Below, piece after piece: positions 57,602 through 64,000 of a DNA stretch of 64,000 nt (the stretch's first letter is position 1; each line of letters begins with the position of its first letter). Location: positions 124,001 through 188,000 of the forward strand of contig NZ_JAKZLC010000003.1 in assembly GCF_022808815.1 (NCBI RefSeq). Direction: 5' to 3'. The notes under the pieces were generated by a model. It did not search any database. It had not been told where the DNA came from and saw nothing but the letters and a program-made list of their open reading frames with translations. Origin of the DNA: Geothrix paludis (GTDB lineage Bacteria > Acidobacteriota > Holophagae > Holophagales > Holophagaceae). Position numbers and translations under genes: made by a program.

Positions 57602-58165
57602 TCAGGAAGGCCAGGACGTCCAGGCGGCCGGCGCGGGCCAGCGGCCGGGAAGCCCGGCGTGGGTGGAGACGAGGGCGGCGATGGGGCGGCCGTCCGGAAT
57701 GAGGTAGCGCAGGGCCAGCACGGAGGGCAGCCGATCCTCCGGGCCGGCGGCGCCGCGATCCACGGAGGGCGCGACGAGGGATCCATCCGCCAGCTCCAGC
57801 GCCAGCTGGTCCGGGAACGTGTGCAGGGCCGCCAGGTGGCGGTCCCGCACGCCGTCGGGGAAGCCCAGCATGAGCGTGGCGGCCAGGCTCATGCCCCCCG
57901 GCTCGCGCCGGGGCGCCAGCACCGCGAAGGAGGCGCGGGCCTCGGCCAGGTCCTCCGCCGGGGCGGAGTCCAGGGTCATGCCTTCGGCCCAGAGGGTCTC
58001 GACCACCTGGTCCTCCACGCTTTCCGCCGTTTCGGGCTGGAAGCTGACCCCCTCGGCGAGGTCGAGCCGCAGGGCGGCCTGGCGGGCCAGGAAGGCCTGC
58101 CGGGCCTGGAAGCGTGCGCGCTCGGTGGCGGGGTCGAAGGAAGGGGCCACCAGGAACTCAGACAT
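57602..58165 (-). CDS. Hypothetical protein between rubrerythrin and dps (DUF3501-like?)
   Basis: The protein has 187 residues. The pattern FQPETAESVEDQVVETLWAEG, then FAVLAPRREPGGMSLAATLML, faintly resembles DUF3501, a family often encoded near rubrerythrin; the resemblance is weak. It overlaps the rubrerythrin gene by eight bases and lies nine bases from dps, so it is probably a member of the same oxidative-stress operon. Confidence 0.55.
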   Translation of the reverse strand: MSEFLVAPSFDPATERARFQARQAFLARQAALRLDLAEGVSFQPETAESVEDQVVETLWAEGMTLDSAPAEDLAEARASFAVLAPRREPGGMSLAATLMLGFPDGVRDRHLAALHTFPDQLALELADGSLVAPSVDRGAAGPEDRLPSVLALRYLIPDGRPIAALVSTHAGLPGRWPAPAAWTSWPS

Positions 58166-58631
58166 GCTGGGCGATGTCGGCGGCGGGCTGGGCGAAGGCG
58201 GGCTTGGCGCCGGCCTGCAGCTTGGTCAGGGCCTCCTGGAAGCGGCCGGCGTGGAAGCGCTCGACCTTGGCCAGGGTCTCGAACCAGGCGGCGATCTCGG
58301 GGTAGCCCTCTTCCTTGGCCAGGCGGGCGAACTCGGGATACATGTCCGTGTACTCGTAGGTCTCGCCGGCCACGGCGGACTTCAGGTTGGTGAGCGTGTC
58401 GCCCAGGGGCAGGCCCGTGGCGGGATCGCCGGCCTTCTCCGCCAGGAACATCAGGTGCCTCAGGGCGTGGCCCGTCTCGCCGTCGGCGCTGTGCTTGAAG
58501 AGGTCTGCCACTTCCTTCAGGCCTTCCTTCTCGGCCACCTGGGCCATCCAGGTGTAGCGGCGGTTCGCCTGGCTCTCGCCGGCGAAGGCGGCCTTGAGGT
58601 TCTGGTGGGTCTTGGAATCGGTGAAGGACAT
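58158..58631 (-). CDS. Rubrerythrin (diiron domain only)
   Basis: The protein has 157 residues. The diiron carboxylates are in AFAGESQANRRYTWMAQVAEKEG, HSADGETGHALRHL and AVAGETYEYTDMYPEFA, AKVERFHAGRF. The C-terminal rubredoxin domain is missing. It reduces hydrogen peroxide using an unknown electron donor. It heads the rubrerythrin-DUF-dps run. Confidence 0.9.
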   Translation of the reverse strand: MSFTDSKTHQNLKAAFAGESQANRRYTWMAQVAEKEGLKEVADLFKHSADGETGHALRHLMFLAEKAGDPATGLPLGDTLTNLKSAVAGETYEYTDMYPEFARLAKEEGYPEIAAWFETLAKVERFHAGRFQEALTKLQAGAKPAFAQPAADIAQHV

Positions 58632-58798
58632 GGCATCTCCTCGTGGGCCGCGATCGGCGGCATCAAGGTAGAGCCATCCTCATGCCAAAGCAATAAGTCA
58701 AATCATTGAACAAATTCTGTAAATTCCAAGCCAGGCTTTCCCAAGAGAATCCCGACCGGTCGAGAGCCGGATCCTCGGCATGCCGTGAGTTGGGCCGG

Positions 58799-59278
58799 TC
58801 AGGGAATCGCGCGGAGGCTGGTCTGGATCTGAGCGGCGTCCAGGCTGAGGGCCCGGCCGAAGCCCAGCACCAGGCGCCCCGATGCCGGGCGGATGAGGAA
58901 GAAGGAGAAGTCCCCCAGGCCCAGGGTCATCTCCGCCTCCGGGAACCGCGCCAGATAGGCTTCGGCCGCCTGGTCATGGCGGCTGGATTCCCCGGGGATC
59001 TCCTCGGCCACGCCCTGTAGGGTCACCCGGGGCAGGGCCAGCGGATTCTGGCCTTCCTCCATGGGCACCACGAGCAACAGGCTGGCGCGGGCATCCGCCC
59101 GCAGGTCGCGGGTGTGCTGGGCCAGGCCGCTCACGTGGATGAGGAAGCCCGCGCCGTCCGGCGCCGGGACCACGGGCACCATGGAAACGAAGGGGGCCCC
59201 TTCCTGCAGTGTGCCGAGGGAGGCCACGGGAAGTCCCGTCAGCAGCGCGTGGAGGGTCGATTCCGTGTTCGGATCCAT
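58799..59278 (-). CDS. Pyridoxamine 5'-phosphate oxidase-like flavin protein
   Basis: The protein has 159 residues. The split-barrel opening LLTGLPVASLGTLQEGAPFVSMVPVV and VVPMEEGQNPLALPRVTLQG match the PPOX/HugZ-like group, which binds FMN, F420 or heme. Specific cofactor and substrate unknown. It is adjacent to the beta-lactamase gene. Confidence 0.8.
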   Translation of the reverse strand: MDPNTESTLHALLTGLPVASLGTLQEGAPFVSMVPVVPAPDGAGFLIHVSGLAQHTRDLRADARASLLLVVPMEEGQNPLALPRVTLQGVAEEIPGESSRHDQAAEAYLARFPEAEMTLGLGDFSFFLIRPASGRLVLGFGRALSLDAAQIQTSLRAIP

Positions 59279-59296
59279 GGGGGCTCCTCGGCCTGG

Positions 59297-60181
59297 TCAG
59301 TTCGGGAAGGCGGCGGCCACGATGCGTCCCACCTTCGCCAGCACGGCGTTGCGGTCCTTCATGGGGGCCCGGGAGCCGGTGTAGTAGGCGGCCACCAGGA
59401 TCGGCGCCCGGCCCGGCGGGCGCAAGATGGCCACGTCGTTCACGGTGCCGCGCGCCCCGGTGCCGGTCTTGTCGCCGATGGCCCAGATGACTGGGAGGCC
59501 CGCCCGGAGGCGATCCCCGCCGGTGAGGCAGCCCCGCATCCAGCCCTCCAGGCGCTGGCAGGAGGCCGGCTCGAGAGCTCCGCCCAGCAGCATGGCCTTC
59601 AGGGAGTCCACCATGGCCGCGGGGCTGGTGGTGTCCCGGGGGTCGCCGGGGATGGCGGTGTTGAGGGCGGGCTCGGTGCGGTCCAGCCGCGTCACGGGAT
59701 CACCCAGGCCGCGTGCGAAGGCTGTCACCTCGGCGGGACCGCCCAGGGCCTGGAGCAGCAGGTTGGCGGCGGTGTTGTCGCTGGCCTCCACGGCGGCGGC
59801 GCAGAGCTCTGCCACGGTCAGGCGCCCCTCGGCCACGCGGGCCGCCGTGACGGGCGCGTAGTCCAGCAGGTCCGCCTTCGTGTAGGTGATGGGCCGGTCC
59901 AGGCGCTCCCGGCCCCGCTCCACCCGGGCGAGCACCGCCCCCGCCAGCAGGACCTTGAAGGTGCTGCACAGGGGGAACCGCTCCTCGCCGCGGTGGGCGA
60001 TGCGGCGGCCCGTGCCCGTGTCCAGCGCCACCACGCCCAGACGCCCGCCCGTGCGGGCCTCCAGGGCGGCGAGGCGGGCCGGGGCTGGAGCTTGGGCCGG
60101 GGTTCGGGCCGAAGCTGGGGTTGGGGGTGCGGCCTGGAGGGCCTGGATCAGGAGAAGGGCGGTGCACAGGATCCGGCTCAT
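59297..60181 (-). CDS. Class A beta-lactamase
   Basis: The protein has 294 residues with a signal peptide (LLLIQALQAAP). The catalytic set is complete: S73-T-F-K76, S134-D-N136, E170 in EPALN, K238-T-G240. C72 precedes the active Ser, but the partner Cys of carbapenemases after KTG is not present (KTGTGARG). A Pro/Ala linker leads the domain. It is presumably a resident enzyme that hydrolyses penicillins or cephalosporins; spectrum cannot be predicted. No mobile elements flank it. Confidence 0.9.
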   Translation of the reverse strand: MSRILCTALLLIQALQAAPPTPASARTPAQAPAPARLAALEARTGGRLGVVALDTGTGRRIAHRGEERFPLCSTFKVLLAGAVLARVERGRERLDRPITYTKADLLDYAPVTAARVAEGRLTVAELCAAAVEASDNTAANLLLQALGGPAEVTAFARGLGDPVTRLDRTEPALNTAIPGDPRDTTSPAAMVDSLKAMLLGGALEPASCQRLEGWMRGCLTGGDRLRAGLPVIWAIGDKTGTGARGTVNDVAILRPPGRAPILVAAYYTGSRAPMKDRNAVLAKVGRIVAAAFPN

Positions 60182-60232
60182 GGCGACTCCTGGAAGGCCC
60201 TTCCTTCTACCACGGTGCGATCGCGGCGTCGG

Positions 60233-60418
60233 TTACTCGGGATCCTGGTCGGGGCCTTGACCGCCCTCGGGGGTCTCGTCCTGACCTTCGACTTCCGGAA
60301 TGTCGTTGCCCTGGGCGTCCTTCTTCAGCGCCTTCTTCTGCAGCTTCTCTTCCTTCTTCTTCTGGCGGGCCAGGTCCTTCTGCCGCTTCTCGAAGTTGTA
60401 GTTGGGCTTTCTGGCCAT
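60233..60418 (-). CDS. Small charged hypothetical protein (61 residues)
   Basis: The opening MARKPNYNFEKRQKDLARQKKKEEK is a common start of short, basic bacterial proteins of unknown role. The end is acidic (EVEGQDETPE). Probably unstructured. Confidence 0.6.
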   Translation of the reverse strand: MARKPNYNFEKRQKDLARQKKKEEKLQKKALKKDAQGNDIPEVEGQDETPEGGQGPDQDPE

Positions 60419-60469
60419 GGCGCGTCCGATCTCGAAAAAGGTTGAAGCCTGTGAAGCCCTTTCCTTAGT

Positions 60470-60955
60470 CTACCGCCTCGTCCGCCGGAGCGCCTGGATG
60501 AGGTCGTCCAGTCGCTGCAGGAAGGTGGAGCGGTCCTTCGCACTGAACGGAGCCGGGCCCGTGCCCAATTCGCCCATGGCGCGCAGGTGGCTCATCAGCT
60601 CGCGACTGGCCAGGGCGTCGCCGATGGAATCGGGCGTGTAGACGCGGCCCCTCGCGTCCAGGGCCCGGGCGCCTTTTTCGAGGCAGCGGGCCGCCAGGGG
60701 GATGTCGGCGGTCACGGCGATGTCCGAGGCCGTGATGTTCGCCACGATCCAGTCGTCGGCGCCGTCGAACTGCCCTCGGGCCACCACCACGGCCTCGAAC
60801 AGGGGGTCGCGGGGCACCCGCAAAGGCGCGTTGGACACCAGGAAGACTCGCAGGTTGCACCGCGTGGCCACCCGGAAGACCTCCTCCTTCACCGGGCAGG
60901 CGTCCGCGTCCACGAAGATGCGGATGGCAGGGCCTTCCACGCTCATGCCATTCAT
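60470..60955 (-). CDS. YaiI/YqxD family protein (DUF188)
   Basis: The protein has 161 residues with FVDADACPVKEEVFR, VARGQFDGADDWIVANI, TADIPLAARCLEKGA and the C-terminal FSAKDRSTFLQRLD. The family has a PIN-like fold; function unknown. ATG at 60955 overlaps the upstream stop (ATGA). Confidence 0.9.
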   Translation of the reverse strand: MNGMSVEGPAIRIFVDADACPVKEEVFRVATRCNLRVFLVSNAPLRVPRDPLFEAVVVARGQFDGADDWIVANITASDIAVTADIPLAARCLEKGARALDARGRVYTPDSIGDALASRELMSHLRAMGELGTGPAPFSAKDRSTFLQRLDDLIQALRRTRR

Positions 60956-61485
60956 ACGGCGGCCCCGGCGGCGATCAGGGCCTGGATCGCCGCCGCCACG
61001 CGGGCGGTCTGGGTGGGATCCGCCAGGCGCCCCTCCGCGTCCAGTCTGGAGGCGGCCAGGGTGAGGCAGAGCGAAGCCTCCGGCACCACCCGCGCCGACA
61101 TCACCTCCAGCGTGTGGGCCAGGGAGGCCTGGGCCTTCGCGCCGCCCTCCGGCGAGGGCGAGGCGCTCCAGGCCGCCGCGGGCTTGCCCACGCAGGCGCC
61201 CGACGAGACCACCCACTCCAGCAGGTTCTTCAGCACGGCGGGCATGGCGTGGATGTACTCGGGCGTGCAGACGAGCAGGGCGTCCGCCGTCAGGATCCGG
61301 GCCCGCAGGTGGGCCACGGGCTCCGGCGCGGGCTCGACGTCGCGCTCCGGGCTGAAGTGGGGCAGGTCGTCCAGGCGCTCCCAGAACTCGAACGTGGCCT
61401 CCGGCGCCAGGCGCGCCGCCTCCCGCAGCAGCCGCGCGTTGAGGGAGCCGGCCCGCAGGCTGCCGGCCAGGGCTAGGATCCGCAT
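60952..61485 (-). CDS. NADPH-dependent FMN reductase family protein
   Basis: The protein has 177 residues. FMN and NADPH motifs are GSLRAGSLNARLL and TPEYIHAMPAVLKNLLEW. It may reduce quinones, azo compounds or chromate. The start is ATG at 61485, overlapping the upstream stop by one base. Confidence 0.88.
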   Translation of the reverse strand: MRILALAGSLRAGSLNARLLREAARLAPEATFEFWERLDDLPHFSPERDVEPAPEPVAHLRARILTADALLVCTPEYIHAMPAVLKNLLEWVVSSGACVGKPAAAWSASPSPEGGAKAQASLAHTLEVMSARVVPEASLCLTLAASRLDAEGRLADPTQTARVAAAIQALIAAGAAV

Positions 61486-61709
61486 CAGGCCTTCCGCCGC
61501 CACACGAGGATCGTCCCGGCGGCGATCGCGGCGAGCCCCGCCCAGGCGGGGATGCGGACCGTGTCCTTTTCCTTCAGGGTGAACTCCAGGGGGCCCAGCT
61601 TGGCGTCGTGGGAGTCCTTCGTGTAGCTGAATTCAGGCCAGGCTAAGGCCGCGGCGCCCAGGGCGATGAGGGCCAGACCCGCGAGGGACTTGAGGGTGGC
61701 GGCCTTCAT
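61485..61709 (-). CDS. Small membrane protein (74 residues)
   Basis: Two hydrophobic helices (SLAGLALIALGAAALAW and AGLAAIAAGTILVW) separated by a polar loop, with a basic end. Function unknown. It is coupled to the DoxX gene (ATGA) and the reductase. Confidence 0.6.
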   Translation of the reverse strand: MKAATLKSLAGLALIALGAAALAWPEFSYTKDSHDAKLGPLEFTLKEKDTVRIPAWAGLAAIAAGTILVWRRKA

Positions 61710-62092
61710 GCGGTCTTGTCCAGGCACCACTTCACGCCACCCTTGGCGGCGATGAAGAGGAACAGGAAGCAGAACACCACCGCCAGCTCGCCCTTGTTCA
61801 CGGCGGGCCAGAAGGCGGCGCCGAACTGGAACTTCCAGTGGAACTGCATGTAGGCCACCGCCATCATGCCGCTGCAGAGGAAGGCCGCCAGCTGCGTCCG
61901 GAAGCCCACCAGGATCGCCGCGCCGCCCACCAGCTCGATGAGGCCGCCGATCCAGAGCTGGGAGCCCACCGGGGGCTGGAAGCCGCTCACCACCCCGAAG
62001 ATCTTCTGGAGCCCGTGGAATGCCAGCAGCACGCCCGACACGATGCGCAGCAGCGCGTAGGTGTGGTCGGCGTACTTCTCAAGCCATGACAT
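61706..62092 (-). CDS. DoxX family membrane protein
   Basis: The protein has 128 residues with four helices and the DoxX pattern ALLRIVSGVLLAFHGLQKIFG, GGLIELVGGAAILVGF and MAVAYMQFHW. Members take part in redox or thiosulfate metabolism; no specific role is evident. It is the first gene of the coupled group with the small membrane protein and flavin reductase. Confidence 0.85.
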   Translation of the reverse strand: MSWLEKYADHTYALLRIVSGVLLAFHGLQKIFGVVSGFQPPVGSQLWIGGLIELVGGAAILVGFRTQLAAFLCSGMMAVAYMQFHWKFQFGAAFWPAVNKGELAVVFCFLFLFIAAKGGVKWCLDKTA

Positions 62093-62185
62093 GGGACGTC
62101 CTCCGAGCGGATGTAGTGACATTCTGCCCAGATCCGGCGGCGAAGCGGATAACCCTTGCACCTACATGCGCAGGCGCTTGCAGGC

Positions 62186-62485
62186 CTACGCGTGCACCGG
62201 CGTGGCCGCGTCCGCGCCCACCACGGTGATCCAGGGGCGCACCTGCCAGCGATGCACCAGGCCGTGGAGCACGTAGGGATCCGCCGCGGCGAAGCGCTGG
62301 GCCGCCGCCGGGGAGTCCCCCTGGAAGAGGAGGATGGACATGTCCACGGGGTCCGCCACCGCTCCACCCAGCACCAGCTCGCCCCGCTCGTGGGCGGCCC
62401 AGGCCAGGGCCAGGTGCTCCTTCCGGAATTCCCCTCGGCGATCCACATATTCCGGACCGACCTCGTAGATCAGGAGGTAATGCAT
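62186..62485 (-). CDS. YCII-related domain protein
   Basis: The protein has 99 residues. It has LLIYEVGPEYVDRRGEFRKEHL and LVLGGAVADPVDMSILLFQGDS, then DPYVLHGLVHRWQVRPW, typical of YciI. Possibly an enzyme or dimer with unknown substrate. Confidence 0.85.
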   Translation of the reverse strand: MHYLLIYEVGPEYVDRRGEFRKEHLALAWAAHERGELVLGGAVADPVDMSILLFQGDSPAAAQRFAAADPYVLHGLVHRWQVRPWITVVGADAATPVHA

Positions 62486-62653
62486 AGATGCCTCTCATCG
62501 GTGGGAGGCGGTCGTCATGATGGCCGCATCCACCGGAAAAGATGGAGCAAGATGGCTCGCCGTTCCATCGTATTTTTCCACGAGCATCGTTGGCTGCAAA
62601 GGCTGCCGGCCTTCGGATGGTGAGGCCTGCTGGGCCTGATCAGGCCCGGGCCC

Positions 62654-62971
62654 TCAGCCCTTGGCGCCAGGCTCCTTCTTGACGGCTCGCCGGCGGCGAT
62701 CCGGCTTCTTCGCCTTGGCGGCCGGCTGGGTGGCGTTGTCGTACAGGTGCTCCAGGCGCACGGCCTTGGCCGAAGTGTCCGCCGCCTTGTGGATCTCCTT
62801 CAGCACCGAGGCCACCAAGTCCAGGTCCGCCGCGTCGCCCTTCAGCAGTTCCTGGAAGGCCCTGGACTTCAGCTCCTCCAGCCGCTTCGACTGCCGCTTC
62901 CCCGCCGCCCAGTTCAGCAGCTTGGAGAACAGCTCATAGCCGAGCTTCAGTTCGGGGGTGGGGAGGGACAT
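62654..62971 (-). CDS. Hypothetical protein with basic tail
   Basis: The protein has 105 residues, mostly helical with a Lys/Arg-rich tail (KAKKPDRRRRAVKK). It is not recognised. The basic end suggests nucleic-acid contact. Confidence 0.5.
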   Translation of the reverse strand: MSLPTPELKLGYELFSKLLNWAAGKRQSKRLEELKSRAFQELLKGDAADLDLVASVLKEIHKAADTSAKAVRLEHLYDNATQPAAKAKKPDRRRRAVKKEPGAKG

Positions 62972-63060
62972 GGCGGAAGGTTAGCTGAAGGTACGCGTCA
63001 GGGCTTGTCCACTCGGGCATGGAGCAGGCCAGGTGGGGCCGGTCTCCGTGGCCGCCGCAG

Positions 63061-63687
63061 TCAGCGGATGGGCTCGCGGGGCAGGAGGTCGATCCTTTGG
63101 AGGTCGGCGACGATCCAGCGGGCCAAGCCCCTGGCCTGCTCGCGGGCCCGGTTCGCGGCGACCAGCTTGGCGTCGCCGGAGAGCGGGTCCATGAAGGCCA
63201 TGAGGTGGGCCTTCATGAAGATCGACGTGTAGGGGTGGGCCGCGGTGGCTCTGCCGTAGATCCGGATGTCCCCCTGCATGTCGTCCGCGTCGTAGCCGAG
63301 CCGGTCCCGCTGGATGGCCTCGGGGTTCCTGGTGGCTGGACGGGGCCTGTCGCGATCGAAGAGGGAGGCCAGCTCCATGGTGGCGTCGGCCTGCTTGGCG
63401 AATTCGCTCCGGCACGCGCAGCTGATGCGGATCCGCAGGGTGATGTCGCCTTCCTTCGCGGGCTCGGCCTCGGGCAGGATCTCCGCCCAGGACGAAAGCC
63501 CCTCGCGGATGGAGTCCACGTAGAGCTTCTGGACCTCGGGCGTGAGCTTGGCCTTGGGGTCGAACTGGGTCTGGATGCGGAGGGCGATGGGAGTGCTCGC
63601 GGCGTTCGGAGCGGTCCGCCAGGTGTAGTGGGGCCTTCCGCATCCGAGGAGGGCCAGCCCGAGGACGAGCAGGAATCGGTGTCGCAT
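63061..63687 (-). CDS. Hypothetical lipoprotein
   Basis: The protein has 208 residues. Its signal ends in a lipobox (LALLGC). The body has ISCACRSEF, which could hold a disulfide, and a C-terminal WIVADLQRIDLLP. Function unknown. Start at 63687 is preceded by GGAC. Confidence 0.65.
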   Translation of the reverse strand: MRHRFLLVLGLALLGCGRPHYTWRTAPNAASTPIALRIQTQFDPKAKLTPEVQKLYVDSIREGLSSWAEILPEAEPAKEGDITLRIRISCACRSEFAKQADATMELASLFDRDRPRPATRNPEAIQRDRLGYDADDMQGDIRIYGRATAAHPYTSIFMKAHLMAFMDPLSGDAKLVAANRAREQARGLARWIVADLQRIDLLPREPIR

Positions 63688-63744
63688 GGAGGTCCTTTGG
63701 GGAGGAGTCGATCGCTGGTTGCCATACAGGCACAGCAACTGGGC

Positions 63745-63999
63745 TTATTTCGGGTCGATCATCAGATCCAGCAGCAGCGGCGAGTGGTAGTTGAACTCGA
63801 CGATCTTGTAGGCGTCGCCGCGCTTGACAAGGCGGAAGCGGATCGTGCCCTCTCCGTTCGTGAACTTGCCCGAGTACTGGATCCTCGACCATTTCCCCGC
63901 CTGGTCGAAGCCGGACTCGACGTTCTGCACCTGCTTGGATTCGAGCTTGCCCAGCTTCCCGTAGACGGCGCTCAGCAGGGCCCGGTGCTTCTCCCGGGT
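63745..63999 (-). CDS. C-terminal part of a hypothetical protein
   Basis: The frame stays open to the right edge, so 84 residues are visible. Beta-strand-rich with YSGKFTNGEGTIRFRLVKRG and ending in LLDLMIDPK, it resembles small export-stress or DUF4019-type domains, but this is not certain. Confidence 0.55.
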   Translation of the reverse strand, partial: TREKHRALLSAVYGKLGKLESKQVQNVESGFDQAGKWSRIQYSGKFTNGEGTIRFRLVKRGDAYKIVEFNYHSPLLLDLMIDPK

Positions 64000-64000
64000 C

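Overview
The window is dense, high-GC bacterial chromosome with few gaps and many ATGA-type gene overlaps. The gene set suggests a Gram-negative, probably Acidobacteriota of the Holophagae/Geothrix type. It includes BamD, several outer-membrane barrels, Obg without its C-terminal extension, an RF2 gene without a frameshift site, and both oxidative-stress and metal-handling genes. That placement is an inference from gene content and style; there is no rRNA, tRNA or CRISPR array here to settle it.

Layout. 1-1.6 kb: the end of a NuoB/group-4-hydrogenase small subunit and a DUF4382 lipoprotein. 1.6-9.7 kb (minus): a TPR-Ser/Thr kinase with a FadL-like barrel, then the conserved series rplU-rpmA-obgE-nadD-rsfS-gdhA-virK. 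9.9-18 kb: a UbiD decarboxylase, two paralogous barrels interleaved with rplS, then trmD-exoD, rlmN, a ThiE-like protein and an aldo/keto reductase. 18-27 kb: bamD-hydrolase, prfB, a DcuS/DcuR-type two-component system beside a DctA carrier, and a coiled-coil lipoprotein. 27-35 kb: a sulfatase-fold membrane protein, rpsF-rpsR, pth, a DUF6448 protein, a tetR with a perfect palindromic operator, rplY and ppk1. 35-43 kb: mrp, pstS, a thioesterase, a K+ channel, a CPA2 antiporter and an M28 peptidase.

43.2-51.6 kb is the most remarkable region: a 12-gene arsenic island on the plus strand. In order it encodes ArsR, a Cys-tailed CMD/AhpD-like protein, an ArsD-CMD fusion, two-domain ArsA, Acr3, a rhodanese-like protein lacking its catalytic Cys, a PAT/ArsN-like acetyltransferase, thioredoxin-type ArsC, a second ArsR, ArsM, ArsP and a mini-thioredoxin. 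Together these would cover arsenate reduction, As(III) chaperoning and pumping, methylation, organoarsenical export and possibly arsinothricin acetylation. Both arsR control regions carry the same inverted repeat, TTTCG-N8-CGAAA.

51.6-64 kb: a prephenate dehydrogenase-chorismate mutase fusion, an ECF sigma factor with a fused membrane/RskA-like domain beside a Rieske protein and a phosphoesterase, an oxidative-stress group (sod, dps, rubrerythrin, flavin-type proteins), a class A beta-lactamase and small hypotheticals.

A second theme runs through the intergenic DNA. A family of GC-rich, multi-hairpin elements begins exactly at TGA stop codons (rpmA, rplU, two outer-membrane/assembly genes, dcuR). 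Related elements after sodB and near rpsR are accompanied by partial duplicates of the 3' end of those genes, one of them split by a further insertion. This looks like an uncharacterised dispersed repeat with a taste for gene ends.
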